DNA of 64,000 nucleotides from Alphaproteobacteria bacterium AO1-B (GTDB lineage Bacteria > Pseudomonadota > Alphaproteobacteria > Rhizobiales > Stappiaceae), in assembly GCA_001890945.1 (NCBI GenBank), contig MLAX01000004.1, positions 620,001-684,000 of the forward strand. The letters run 5' to 3'. The notes under the pieces are model-generated. The model saw only the letters and a list, made by a program, of their open reading frames with translations. It was not told the origin of the DNA and made no database searches. Each line of letters opens with the position of its first letter. Position 1 is the stretch's first letter. Shown here piece after piece: positions 52,396 through 61,838 of the stretch. The position numbers and the translations under genes were made by a program.

Positions 52396-53337
52396 TTGGA
52401 AAAAAAAGTTGTTGTTTCAGAGTTCATGGATGAAGCCGCCCTTCAGAAATTCGGGCCTGTATTCCAGGTGTTCTATGATCCGTCGTTGGTTGATGATGAA
52501 GAAAGGTTGTTTCAGAAACTCGCCGATGCAGATGCATTGATCGTGCGGAACCGGACGCAGGTCAGCGCTCGCCTCCTGGATGCCGCGCCAAATTTGCTTG
52601 TGATTGGTCGGTTGGGCGTCGGGCTGGAGAACATCGACCTTGAGGAGTGCACCAAAAGGGGTGTCGGTGTCAGACCCGCGACCGGTGCCAACACGCAATC
52701 AGTCGTGGAGTATGTTTTTGGGGCTATGCTGTTTTTGCGGCGCGGTGCCTTCACCTCAAATCAGCAAATGCTGGATGGGAATTGGCCTCGCACTGCACTT
52801 GGTGCGGGCGGCGAAGTCCAGGGGCTGACGCTCGGCCTCGTTGGGTTCGGTGAAATTGCTCAGGCAGTGGCTCAGGTCGGGCGTGTATTCGGCATGAACA
52901 TCATCGCCTTCGATCCTTACCTCGCCGATACGGACCCTGCGTGGACCCACGCACAATCCTGCGATCTTGAGAACCTTTTCGCAAGAGCAGACGTCGTGTC
53001 CTTGCACGTTCCGTTGACCCCTGCCACGGCTGGGCTGATTGGTGCGAGCGAGCTCTCAAAGATGAAGTCCAGTGCGTTGCTCATCAACACGGCGCGGGGT
53101 GAAATTGTAGACGAACACGCGGTAGCGACCGCACTAAAGGTGGGGCGGTTGGCTGGGGCCGCAATAGATGTATTTGCACAGGAGCCCCTCGGCGGTGCCG
53201 CAGCCGCCGTCTTCAAGGACTGTCCAAATCTCATTCTGACACCGCATATTGCCGGTGTTACGAGGCAGGCGAATGTGCGTGTCAGCCAGGTGACTGTAGA
53301 AAATGTATTGAAAGCTTTGACCGAAGAAGGAGCATGA
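52396..53337 (+). CDS. D-isomer-specific 2-hydroxyacid dehydrogenase
   Basis: This 313-residue NAD-dependent dehydrogenase has the nucleotide motif GLTLGLVGFGEIAQAVAQVG (near 140-160) and catalytic Arg (NTARGEI), Glu (FAQEPL) and His (TPHIAG). The N-terminal segment VVSEFMDEAALQKFG and LIVRNRTQVSARLLDAAP are shared with proteins annotated as (S)-sulfolactate dehydrogenase. The TTG start at 52396 is chosen because AGGAGGG lies eight bases upstream; other starts lack this. It is first in the operon with the second TTT importer and faces tarD. Tartrate, sulfolactate or another 2-hydroxyacid are possible substrates. Confidence 0.85.
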   Translation: MEKKVVVSEFMDEAALQKFGPVFQVFYDPSLVDDEERLFQKLADADALIVRNRTQVSARLLDAAPNLLVIGRLGVGLENIDLEECTKRGVGVRPATGANTQSVVEYVFGAMLFLRRGAFTSNQQMLDGNWPRTALGAGGEVQGLTLGLVGFGEIAQAVAQVGRVFGMNIIAFDPYLADTDPAWTHAQSCDLENLFARADVVSLHVPLTPATAGLIGASELSKMKSSALLINTARGEIVDEHAVATALKVGRLAGAAIDVFAQEPLGGAAAAVFKDCPNLILTPHIAGVTRQANVRVSQVTVENVLKALTEEGA

Positions 53338-53444
53338 TTTTTTCCGGCTCCCTTACGTAAAAACACGTGACGAGAGCGATGTTGAATGCCTAAGATTAAA
53401 AAAAAGATCAAAAATACATGCATTTCAACAGGGAGGAAATAAGC

Positions 53445-54395
53445 ATGAAACTTAAGTCTGCCTTATTGGCGGCGACACTGGCGGTGTTCGCCGGCGCTGC
53501 ATCTGCGGAAGAATTTCCAAGCGGAAGTGTTGATTACATCATTCCGTTTGGCCCGGGTGGAGAATCCGACATAACCGCGCGTTTCCAGCAGCCCTTCTTT
53601 GAGAAGCTCTACGGCGAACAAATGGTTGTCAATTACCAACCGGGTGGGGGTGGCGCCGTTGGCTGGTCGCAACTGAACAACATGGCTGGCGACGGATCCG
53701 TCATTATGGGGATCAACCTTCCCCATATCATTATCAAGCCAAAACAAGGTGATGTCGGGTTTCAAACAGAGGACCTGGCTGCAGTTTATATGTTCCACTA
53801 CACGCCGGATGCCATCGTGGTTACGGCGGACAGCCCGTACATGACGCTTCAGGACCTCATCGATGATGCCAAGGCCAACCCGAAGCAGGTCATTTTTTCC
53901 GGCTCAGGAAAAGGGACTGCCAACCATCTGGCACAAGTCCAGTTTGATGAGATGGCAGGAATGGAGAGCACATATGTCTCGTTTAAAGGAACGGGCGCGT
54001 CTGTAACGGCTCTTCTTGGCAAGCAGGTAAAGGCGGCTTGGGGGTACACCACCGTTGGCGCTGCGCAGGGAGACAAGGTCCGCCTTCTGGCTGTTGCAAT
54101 GGAAGACCGCCACCCGGCGTTTCCTGACGTCCCGACCTTTCGCGAGCTGGGCTACGATATGGTGTCCGGTGCCTACCGCGGTATAGCCGTGCCGAACTCT
54201 GCTTCTGAAGAGGTCCGGATGCAGGTGTCTGATGCAATCAAGGCCATCAACGCAGATCCGGATTTCCAAAAACAGATGCTTGATGGCGGCTTTGCGCTCG
54301 TGGACGTTGGCTACGGGGCTGATATGGACGCCTTCATTTCCGATAAGGCCGAAGGGTATCTGAACGCGGCACGTTCGGCTGGCATTATCGATTGA
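53445..54395 (+). CDS. TTT-family periplasmic binding protein (TctC/Bug-like)
   Basis: This 316-residue Bug-fold protein has a Sec signal peptide (cleavage near 22, after AGAASA). The ligand loop IIPFGPGGESDITARF is near 34-49, and the Bug motif VVNYQPGGGGAVGWSQL is near 61-77. PTFRELGYDMVSGAYRGIAV near 225 is also characteristic. The ATG at 53445 follows GGGAGGAAAT. It feeds the fused TctA-TctB protein downstream. The neighbouring dehydrogenase and tarD suggest a hydroxydicarboxylate ligand such as tartrate; this is inferred. Confidence 0.88.
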   Translation: MKLKSALLAATLAVFAGAASAEEFPSGSVDYIIPFGPGGESDITARFQQPFFEKLYGEQMVVNYQPGGGGAVGWSQLNNMAGDGSVIMGINLPHIIIKPKQGDVGFQTEDLAAVYMFHYTPDAIVVTADSPYMTLQDLIDDAKANPKQVIFSGSGKGTANHLAQVQFDEMAGMESTYVSFKGTGASVTALLGKQVKAAWGYTTVGAAQGDKVRLLAVAMEDRHPAFPDVPTFRELGYDMVSGAYRGIAVPNSASEEVRMQVSDAIKAINADPDFQKQMLDGGFALVDVGYGADMDAFISDKAEGYLNAARSAGIID

Positions 54396-54402
54396 TAATA
54401 CT

Positions 54403-54429
54403 GATGAAGGCGCTGTTTGCGCCTTCATC
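54403..54429 (+). other. Intercistronic hairpin after binding-protein gene
   Basis: A perfect 11-bp stem (GATGAAGGCGC/GCGCCTTCATC) closes on a 5-base loop, only seven bases after the binding-protein stop. It lacks a T-tract. It sits 41 bases before the TctA-TctB start. Confidence 0.75.
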
Positions 54430-54470
54430 CTCACACCTGTGACGTTCCGCGTCTCTCCCGGGAGGAATTC

Positions 54471-56426
54471 ATGCTCGAGTTTATCATCGGTGCTTTGTCA
54501 CCGCTGAACCTGCTGCTTGCCCTGTTGGGTGTGGCTGCGGGAACGATCATTGGTTCCATTCCAGGATTGACTGCAACCATGGCAGTCGCCGTGCTTGTGC
54601 CGCTGACATTCACGATGTCGGCGGACAGCGCTCTCATTCTCATGGGAGCGATTTATACCGGGGCGATCTATGGCGGCGCTTATGCCGCCATCTTGTTGAA
54701 CACGCCCGGAACACCGTCGGCAATTGCGACCACCTTCGACGGCTATCCAATGGCCAAACGGGGCGATGGCGATCTCGCCGTGTCAGTCGCATGTATCTCG
54801 TCGGTGATCGGCGGGCTCGTCGGCGCTTTGGCGCTCTTGTTTCTGGCGCCGCCGTTGGCCGAAGCCGCCTTGGCATTCGGCCCCGTGGAGTATTTCTGGC
54901 TGGCGGTTTTTGGACTTTCGCTGATTGCAGCGCTGTCGACAGGGGATTTTTTGAAAGGCGTGATCGGTGCCTGCTTCGGGCTGTTACTCGCCATGATCGG
55001 AATTTCAGAAACGAGTGCAGAGGTTCGTTTCACATTTGGGTCAAATGTGCTTCTGGGCGGAGTTGAGACAGTATCGGCCCTGATTGGTCTTTACTGCATA
55101 CCGGTGCTCATCGATTTGGTTGCGACGCCGGACCGGCACCTCAAGGCACCGGAGCAAACACGTGGCTTCCGTTTGCCAGAAGCATTTAACCTTCTTTTGA
55201 AGAACAAAATCAATGTGATGCGCAGCTCTGTCATTGGCACGATGGTTGGAGCGCTTCCAGGGGCAGGTGGCTCGATCGCGGGACTGGTTGCGTATTCAGA
55301 GGCACGGCGCACCAACAAGGGTAAACCGCCGTATGGCGAGGGCAACCCGGGGGGGATCGTCGCGACGGAATCGGCCAACAACGCAACGGTTGGCGGTGGC
55401 TTTATTCCGACACTGGTCCTGGGCATCCCTGGAACCCCGCCGGATGCGGTTATCCTGGGGGCTCTGCTGGTTCAAGGTGTGCGGACGGGGCCAAGCCTTT
55501 TCGCTGACGGTGCCAATATCGTTTACACCTTTATCTTCGGCCTTTTGCTTGCCACTGTCTTGATGTTGCCCGTCGGACTGATGATCGGCCGTTTCGCTTA
55601 CGGTGCCATCGTGCGTGCGCCGAAAGCCGCACTCGTCCCGATCGTGGCGTTCATGACGGTGATCGGCACGTTCGCGATCCGCAACAGCTTGTCCGATATC
55701 GCAATCATGATTGTGCTTGGCATTGTCGGCTGGGTTGCCGGCAAGCGTGGGTTTTCCGTCTCGCCCATCGTCCTTGGATTGATCCTCGGCCGGATCGCAG
55801 AACAAGGCTTTGTTCAAAGCTGGACGATCGGCGACGCGATTGGAAATCTTTGGGGACAATTCTTTGGGCGGCCGTTGTCTATGGCCATCATTGCACTGAC
55901 ACTTCTGACCTTCTTCTATCCGTTCCTGCCGCGTTTGAAAAAACTCGTTTACAGAAGCACCGTGACGCCCACAGATGAACACGAACGCGCGCCAAAACCC
56001 GCTATCCTCAGAGATTTGCTTGGGCTGCTGATTGCCGGTGGTATTGCGCTGCTGGCTCTGCAGCAATCGGCCGGTCTGAACCCTGAAGCTGCCGTCTTTC
56101 CCAGGACGATTGCCATGGCAATGGCTGTCATTGTCGGCCTGGCCCTTTTGAGGTTGGTCGTGACCAGGCATGTGACCGAGTTTGCGGTGGAAGGATCATG
56201 GGTTCGCATGACAGCGCTGCCTTTGGCAATGTTGGGCGCCGTCTTTTTGTTTCCGCTTCTCGGCTTTGGCGCAACAGCGGTTCTCCTAGGCCTCGTATTG
56301 ACCGTTGTTGCTCAGCATGACCAGTTTTCATTGAAAAACTGGGCAATCCTACTTCTGAGCGTGACCGCTGTCATTGTCGCCTGCACGCTGCTATTTAGCG
56401 AAGTTCTGTCCGTACCTTTGCCATAG
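54471..56426 (+). CDS. TTT transporter membrane protein, TctA fused to TctB
   Basis: This 651-residue protein joins a TctA channel (about 1-490) to a TctB-like four-helix domain (about 510-645). TctA motifs include SIPGLTATMAVAVLVPLTF near 29, GGAYAAILLNTPGTPSAIAT near 70, GYPMAKRGDGDLA and the second-half repeat GALPGAGGSIAGLVAY near 260. GGGAGGAATTC precedes the ATG at 54471. It is the second TctA-TctB fusion in this window, but the sequences differ clearly, so this is not a recent duplicate. The channel works with the binding protein at 53445. Confidence 0.88.
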   Translation: MLEFIIGALSPLNLLLALLGVAAGTIIGSIPGLTATMAVAVLVPLTFTMSADSALILMGAIYTGAIYGGAYAAILLNTPGTPSAIATTFDGYPMAKRGDGDLAVSVACISSVIGGLVGALALLFLAPPLAEAALAFGPVEYFWLAVFGLSLIAALSTGDFLKGVIGACFGLLLAMIGISETSAEVRFTFGSNVLLGGVETVSALIGLYCIPVLIDLVATPDRHLKAPEQTRGFRLPEAFNLLLKNKINVMRSSVIGTMVGALPGAGGSIAGLVAYSEARRTNKGKPPYGEGNPGGIVATESANNATVGGGFIPTLVLGIPGTPPDAVILGALLVQGVRTGPSLFADGANIVYTFIFGLLLATVLMLPVGLMIGRFAYGAIVRAPKAALVPIVAFMTVIGTFAIRNSLSDIAIMIVLGIVGWVAGKRGFSVSPIVLGLILGRIAEQGFVQSWTIGDAIGNLWGQFFGRPLSMAIIALTLLTFFYPFLPRLKKLVYRSTVTPTDEHERAPKPAILRDLLGLLIAGGIALLALQQSAGLNPEAAVFPRTIAMAMAVIVGLALLRLVVTRHVTEFAVEGSWVRMTALPLAMLGAVFLFPLLGFGATAVLLGLVLTVVAQHDQFSLKNWAILLLSVTAVIVACTLLFSEVLSVPLP

Positions 56427-56909
56427 GTCCTGCATTCGAGCAGGGTGTAGGGACAAAAACGGCTGAGATGCACGTCGATCTCTATTCCGCCGTGTTCACG
56501 TTCGACGTGGTCAATGAATTCGAGGGCGTTATGGCTGGAATAAACCTGCGGCTCCGTCAACGCGAAGAACCGATTTGGCGCGCACACCGGACAGCGGTTC
56601 TTTTATGCAGGTTAGGTTAAGACTGGAGGGAAGTATCTGGTAATCGCCCCTACACCGATCGCAATGCGTTTCGACCCTGCTATGGCGAACGGTAGCTTTC
56701 GTTTGTAGCCTTTAGGGGAGCACCAGCCGGCGCAGGTGAATGGACCAGTTGGGAAATAGAAGCCAGGATGCGTTTGACGGTATGGCCTTCCGGCAAACTC
56801 ATAAATGAAATGCCTTGAACGACGCGCAATTGGGTTGCAGCATCGACAAAGACTGTTGAAATGCGGAAAGTCACAGGCTTTCGTTTTCTATGAGTTTGGA
56901 AAGGCCAGC
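56427..56909. other. Gene-free stretch with possible coding remnants
   Basis: No intact gene is visible between the TTT operon and the amidase. On the minus strand, 56680-56870 reads as an uninterrupted segment ending [20 protein letters not shown]...HSP. It looks like the C-terminal tail of some protein, perhaps a regulator, without the rest. Another open minus-strand stretch (about 56440-56587) has no family I recognise. Both could be decayed genes or chance. Confidence 0.3.
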
Positions 56910-58106
56910 ATGCAAGTTCAGCCAGATAGGTTTTTGCAAGATCTTCACACCTTACGATCCTTCGGCGCGAGCGGTGTGGGCAAGGGCGTGGTGCGCCCGG
57001 CTTTTTCGGATCCAGACGTTGCGGCCCGGACATGGCTGTTCGACCAGTTGGCGGCGGCCGGTCTTGAACCGCATGTGGACCCGGCGGGCAACGTTTTTGG
57101 TCTGGCTGACAAACCATCCATTCTTTTGGGGTCTCACAGCGATACCCAACCTGAAGGCGGTTGGCTGGATGGGGCCTTGGGTGTCATTGCCGCTTTGGAG
57201 GTCGCGCGGGCGGCAAAAGAAACAGGCGGTCCTTCCGTTTCTGTCGTGAATTTTCAGGACGAGGAAGGGCGCTTCGGGGCTCTGACAGGTTCCAGCATTT
57301 ATTCAGGCAAGACACCGCTGGCCGAAGCTGACACCTTCACGGACGTAAACGGAACTTCCTTCCGCGAGGCACGGTCTGCCATCGCGGGGCTTACCAGGGG
57401 TGTCGTACCGCACACGCACTTCTCTGGGTTCATCGAATTGCATATCGAACAGGGCAGCACGCTGGACGAGGCAGGGGAGGCGATTGGTGTTGTCACGGAC
57501 ATCGTCGGATCCCGGCAGCTGCAAGTGACTTTGACCGGTCAGCAAAACCACGCCGGAACAACACTCATGCACCAGCGGAAGGATGCGTTCCAAGCTCTGT
57601 CGGCGTTCAACAACGCTCTCAACGACCGTCTTCGAAACATTGTAACGCCTCGCACAGTCTGGACGATTGGACGGGTACACTTGCGGCCCAACGCGCCCTC
57701 CATCGTGCCAGGCGAAGTCACGTTCGACGTGCAATGGCGCGATGTTGATGACGATCGGCTTGCCCGTATGGAAGCCCTCATTCGGGATCTTGTATCTGCA
57801 GTCGCTGAAGAATTTGGGATGACGCCGGACGTAGTGCCCATCAAGGCACTGCAGCCGGTACCTATGGATTCGACCTTACGAGCGGCCCTTTGTGCCGGAG
57901 CTGAGGCGCGGGCCTCTGGCAAATGGCGCGAGATGCCGTCCGGCGCCTTACACGATGCCTCGAACATGGCCAGCATGATGCCGGCGGCCATGTTGTTTGT
58001 CCCGTCGATCGGAGGGATCAGCCACGATTTTGCCGAAGACACCAATGAGGAAGTCCTGATCATCGGTCTTCGGGTTCTGGCGGATGCCATCAGCCGACTA
58101 AGCTGA
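56910..58106 (+). CDS. M20-family amidase / N-carbamoyl-L-amino acid hydrolase (carbamoylase)
   Basis: This 398-residue dizinc amidohydrolase belongs to the hydantoinase/carbamoylase group. Metal ligands are His76 ([11 protein letters not shown]), Asp87 (LDGALG), Glu118-Glu119 (FQDEEGRFG) and a His in ELHIEQG near 180, with the late His in GISHDF near 375. The central dimerisation domain is present and the length is usual. GGAAAGG precedes the ATG at 56910. The family hydrolyses N-carbamoyl amino acids, allantoate or ureidopropionate. The hydantoin-racemase gene at 63683 supports an N-carbamoyl amino acid role. Confidence 0.87.
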   Translation: MQVQPDRFLQDLHTLRSFGASGVGKGVVRPAFSDPDVAARTWLFDQLAAAGLEPHVDPAGNVFGLADKPSILLGSHSDTQPEGGWLDGALGVIAALEVARAAKETGGPSVSVVNFQDEEGRFGALTGSSIYSGKTPLAEADTFTDVNGTSFREARSAIAGLTRGVVPHTHFSGFIELHIEQGSTLDEAGEAIGVVTDIVGSRQLQVTLTGQQNHAGTTLMHQRKDAFQALSAFNNALNDRLRNIVTPRTVWTIGRVHLRPNAPSIVPGEVTFDVQWRDVDDDRLARMEALIRDLVSAVAEEFGMTPDVVPIKALQPVPMDSTLRAALCAGAEARASGKWREMPSGALHDASNMASMMPAAMLFVPSIGGISHDFAEDTNEEVLIIGLRVLADAISRLS

Positions 58107-58479
58107 AACAGTCATCAAATAATCGAATTCAGTCCACGGATATCGTCTTTTCGAGTAAAGTGTACCCGTCAATCATCGATATTGTCGGCAGGCGGTCTAA
58201 GCATCTATGTCACGGACCATAGTATTCTGTGTCTTGAGCGTTCGAAAACCTTGCCCGTTGTCTGTCGACTGCTCAAGCCAGAGATAGGGGTGTCCTCATA
58301 ACACGCTCCCGATCTTGTACGCTCAAAAATAACACAAGGTAATTATTACAAGGTTTGGAACTCCCAGAAGCGGGAGGTTGCGATATGCTTCGCGTGTTTC
58401 CTTCGACTGCTCACCTCGCTCTGCCAGTACTCTGGCGTTCATATGCGTTCCATATACGAACCGGTCCTCCAGCATCTCC
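58107..58479. other. Gene-free convergent gap
   Basis: These 373 bases lie between the amidase stop and the GntR stop, so the flanking genes converge. I see no supported gene, no clear terminator hairpin and no repeat in it. Confidence 0.5.
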
Positions 58480-59217
58480 CTAACTGCGCGGACCGAGTGC
58501 GTCGCGCAAGGATCGGTTCAAGACCTGTTCTCCGCGCAGGTCTAGACCAGAGTGCAAATCGATGATGTGACTTTTCTGGACCTGTTCGGCCTCGGCCCCG
58601 TCCCGTTTTTCAAATGCGTCCAAGAGGGCATGATGTGAATGGCTTTCACAGGCGGTGTCTGACCTCTTCCAATAAAGCGCAATGATAAGTGACGATCGGG
58701 AAATCAGTGACCGAACCATGCCAGTGAATATCCGATGATCGGCGATTTCTGCGATTGCCGTATGAAACGAACCCGACAGCATCAGCGCACGACCCATATC
58801 TGCGGCGTGGATGGCTGCGTGTTCCGCGTCCAGATGTGCTTTCAGATCTGCCAGCTGTGTTTCCGTAATTGCATCGGCGGCAAGGCGCGCAACTGCAGGC
58901 TCAATCAGGGCCCTGGCCTGAAACACTTCGTGGGCTTCCCGTATGGTCGGTTTAGCAACGTAAGCGCCTCGGTTCTTGATCATGCTGATCAGACCGGAAT
59001 GCGCCAGGGCTTGCAGGGCCGCCCTGACGACAGTGCGGCTTGCCCCGTAGATTTCGCCGACCTCATCTTCAGATAGTTTTACGCCAGGAGCCAGCTTGTG
59101 CTCCAAAATCGCAGCCTGAATGTTGAGGCAAATTTCCAGTGTCCGCCCCGGGGGCAGCGCAAATACCTCATGCAAGGTCGTTTGGGATGTATCGGAAGCG
59201 GTCACAGAAATCGTCAT
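58480..59217 (-). CDS. GntR-family regulator, FadR/FCD subfamily
   Basis: This 245-residue regulator has a winged helix-turn-helix (VGEIYGASRTVVRAALQALAHSG, about 52-74) and a helical FCD domain (about 95-225) with SGSFHTAIAEIADH and ESHSHHALLDAFEKRDG carrying metal-type histidines. An N-terminal extension of about 25 residues precedes the DNA-binding domain. It is divergent from the polyamine-type ABC operon and is its likely regulator; the amidase may be controlled too. The ligand is unknown. Confidence 0.88.
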   Translation of the reverse strand: MTISVTASDTSQTTLHEVFALPPGRTLEICLNIQAAILEHKLAPGVKLSEDEVGEIYGASRTVVRAALQALAHSGLISMIKNRGAYVAKPTIREAHEVFQARALIEPAVARLAADAITETQLADLKAHLDAEHAAIHAADMGRALMLSGSFHTAIAEIADHRIFTGMVRSLISRSSLIIALYWKRSDTACESHSHHALLDAFEKRDGAEAEQVQKSHIIDLHSGLDLRGEQVLNRSLRDALGPRS

Positions 59218-59467
59218 GTTTGTGTTGCCCGGTGCGGCATTTGGTTGACCTTACCTGTTCAGGTCGGACACAGCAATCGCAGACTGTATACAATATTTAA
59301 TCATAACGTATTTTATTTGACTGATAATTGTGCACATTTTTGATGCCGTTTTATCCCCTCGCGGTCAAAGTATGACAGAAACCGCAGAAATCCGCTGATA
59401 TCCATCCTTGGCACGCCGTTTGCGTGGACAGGTCTCCAATCGCAATGTGTGAAGGAGATCCTCGCAA
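59218..59467. promoter_or_regulatory. Divergent promoter region, GntR / ABC operon
   Basis: This 250-bp gap is AT-rich around 59280-59340. It holds TGTATACA (59285-59292), whose GTATAC core matches FadR-type GntR operators and resembles the site at 22212. AAGGAG lies just before the ATPase start. The operator call is weak because the palindrome is only 8 bp. Confidence 0.4.
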
Positions 59468-60460
59468 ATGGCACAATCCCTGGAGCTGGAACTGGCCGCT
59501 GTCACCAAGGCCTATGGTGCCACGATTGCGGTTGATGCCATCGATCACAAGTTTTCCGCGGGGTCCTACTCGTGCCTGCTTGGCCCCTCTGGATGCGGAA
59601 AGTCTTCAACGTTGCGCATGATCGCCGGCCATGAAGGCGTCTCAGCCGGCGATATCATCTTTGGTGGTACGAATGTCACCGACCTGCCTCCGGCAAAACG
59701 GGGCACGGCTATGATGTTTCAGAACTATGCGCTTTTCCCGCATTTGTCGGTCCTCGACAATGTCGGTTTTTCCCAAAAGATGCGCGGCGTAGGTCTGGCA
59801 GAGCGCAACAAGAAGGCCCTCCAGTTGCTGGAACTGGTCGATATGGCTGATTATGCAGCGCGCCTGCCGGATCAGTTATCTGGCGGTCAGCAGCAGCGGG
59901 TTGCTCTTGCCCGCGCCCTCATCACCGAACCCTCGGTTCTTCTGCTCGATGAGCCTTTGTCAGCGCTTGATCCGTTTTTGAGGATCAAGATGCGGCTTGA
60001 GCTGAAACGGCTGCAGCGTGAGCTCGGAATTTCCTTCATTCATGTCACTCACAGTCAGGACGAGGCCCTTGCGCTTGCCGATGACATTATCGTCATGAAT
60101 AACGGCAGGATCGAACAGGCAGGCAGTCCACGAGCTGTCTTCAATACGCCGACCACTGAATTTGTCGCCAGGTTTATCGGTGGCCACAACGTGCTTCAGC
60201 ACCAGAATGCACGCGTCGCCTTGAGGGTGGACAGATTACAGGTCCTCAAATCGGCCCCGCAGGAAGCTGATCACCTCACAGCCAGCGTGGTGGATGTCGA
60301 GTATCTCGGATCAACCGTCAATTTGGCGCTCGACGCAGGCGGCGCCGGAGATCTGACGGCCGCTCTCAGCGAAGAAACGTTCTTTCAAGACCCTATCGAA
60401 ATCGGGACAACCGTCTTCCTCAAATGGAAGTCGGAAGATGTCCACCAATTGGCCGCCTGA
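59468..60460 (+). CDS. ABC ATPase, polyamine/Fe-type (PotA-like)
   Basis: This 330-residue ATPase has Walker A GPSGCGKSS (39-47), signature LSGGQQQRVALARAL (near 136-150), Walker B LLLDEPLSALDP (near 159) and His of HVTHSQDEAL. A C-terminal TOBE-like domain (about 250-325) contains VEYLGSTVNLALDAG. It powers the two PotB/PotC-type permeases downstream. The gene order ATPase, binding protein, permease, permease is typical of this importer class. AAGGAGATC precedes the ATG. Confidence 0.92.
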   Translation: MAQSLELELAAVTKAYGATIAVDAIDHKFSAGSYSCLLGPSGCGKSSTLRMIAGHEGVSAGDIIFGGTNVTDLPPAKRGTAMMFQNYALFPHLSVLDNVGFSQKMRGVGLAERNKKALQLLELVDMADYAARLPDQLSGGQQQRVALARALITEPSVLLLDEPLSALDPFLRIKMRLELKRLQRELGISFIHVTHSQDEALALADDIIVMNNGRIEQAGSPRAVFNTPTTEFVARFIGGHNVLQHQNARVALRVDRLQVLKSAPQEADHLTASVVDVEYLGSTVNLALDAGGAGDLTAALSEETFFQDPIEIGTTVFLKWKSEDVHQLAA

Positions 60461-60528
60461 CGGTTGCCGATCACGCCCTTCTTGCAAAGGGCCAACACGA
60501 CTCCAAGAGGGGTAACAGGAGTAGGACC

Positions 60529-61821
60529 ATGACAGACAGACTGGACAAACAAGGTATCAGCCGGCGGAGCATTCTCAAAGGGGGCGCAGCTGCAACAGGT
60601 GCGGCGCTTGGCTCTGGAGCGATCACCGGGTTCCCAACCATTTGGGCGCAGAACATCAAGGACGTCACGCTCCGCCAGTTCGGAACCGGCGTTTCCAACC
60701 TCAACGAGGTTGCTGCAAAAGTTAAGGAAGACCTGGGTTTTACTTTGGAAATGACGGCGCTGGACAGTGATGCCGTCACCCAGCGCGCGGCCACACAGCC
60801 GGACAGCTTCGATATCGCCGACATTGAGTACTGGATCTGCAAAAAGGTCTGGCCGACTGGCAACCTCCAGGCGATGGACACGTCAAAAATCAAAAACTAC
60901 GACAAGATCGTCGGCATTTTCCGAAACGGGAAACTGACGCCGGAAAGCACGATCGCGCAAGGCACAGCGCCGCATACGGTCGGTTTTGTGGAAGGTGTTG
61001 ACGGCAAAACGTTCGTCGACAACGAAAGCGGCTGGATGACGCTGATCCCGACCATCTACAACGCCGATACACTGGGCATTCGCCCTGACCTGATTGGCCG
61101 GCCGATCTCAAACTGGTCTGAGCTGCTCAATCCGGAATTCAAAGGCAAGGCATCGATCCTCGATATCTCGTCGATCGGCATCATGGACATGGCAATGGTT
61201 GTGGAATCCATGGGGGAATACAAATACCCGGACAAGGGCAACATGACCAAGGAAGAGATCGATCTGACCCTTGGTATCTTCACCGAAGCCAAGAAAAATG
61301 GTCAGTTCCGGGCCTTCTGGAAGACATTCGACGAAAGCGTCAACCTTATGGCGTCGGGTGAAGTCGTCATCCAGTCCATGTGGTCTCCGGCCATCACCGC
61401 TGTTCGCTCACAGGGTATTCCCTGTGTCTATCAGCCGCTTGAAGAAGGCTACCGCAGCTGGGGCGGCGGCATCGGTCTGTCCAAGAGCCTCAGCGGTCTC
61501 GAGCTCGATGCAGCCTACGAATACATCAACTGGTATCTCGATGGCTGGGTCGGCGGCTTTCTCATGCGCCAAGGCTATTACTCAGCAGTTCCGGAAACGT
61601 CGAAGAACTTCATGTCCGACGACGAGTGGGGCTTCTGGTTTGAAGGTAAGGCTGCCGAAGGCGACATCACAAACCCGTTTGGAACGGTCATGGAAAAGGC
61701 CGGCGCTGTTCGCGATGGCGGGTCGTTCTACGACCGCATGGGGGCTGTTGCCTGCTGGAACGCGGTCATGGACGAGAACCAGTACATGGTCCGCAAGTGG
61801 AACGAGTTCATCGCGTCCTAA
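60529..61821 (+). CDS. ABC binding protein, spermidine/putrescine-type, with Tat signal
   Basis: This 430-residue binding protein has a twin-arginine signal (SRRSILKGG at about 11-19, then a hydrophobic AAATGAALGSGAITG stretch). Mature segments include FDIADIEYWICKKVWPTGNL near 110 and VNLMASGEVVIQSMWSPAI near 280. It is longer than PotD (about 350) and belongs to the larger PotD/AfuA-like group used for varied organic ligands. The ATG at 60529 is chosen over a longer frame running into the ATPase gene. The link to the amidase and racemase suggests a ureide, hydantoin or amino-acid derivative. Confidence 0.87.
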   Translation: MTDRLDKQGISRRSILKGGAAATGAALGSGAITGFPTIWAQNIKDVTLRQFGTGVSNLNEVAAKVKEDLGFTLEMTALDSDAVTQRAATQPDSFDIADIEYWICKKVWPTGNLQAMDTSKIKNYDKIVGIFRNGKLTPESTIAQGTAPHTVGFVEGVDGKTFVDNESGWMTLIPTIYNADTLGIRPDLIGRPISNWSELLNPEFKGKASILDISSIGIMDMAMVVESMGEYKYPDKGNMTKEEIDLTLGIFTEAKKNGQFRAFWKTFDESVNLMASGEVVIQSMWSPAITAVRSQGIPCVYQPLEEGYRSWGGGIGLSKSLSGLELDAAYEYINWYLDGWVGGFLMRQGYYSAVPETSKNFMSDDEWGFWFEGKAAEGDITNPFGTVMEKAGAVRDGGSFYDRMGAVACWNAVMDENQYMVRKWNEFIAS

Positions 61822-61838
61822 GCCTGTTTCCAAAATCG

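Noticed and set aside
52396..53337. Firm naming of the dehydrogenase as (S)-sulfolactate dehydrogenase
   Set aside because: The N-terminal resemblance and TTT neighbour fit, but tarD faces it and ComC, SuyAB and a sulfite exporter are absent, so the substrate is left open.
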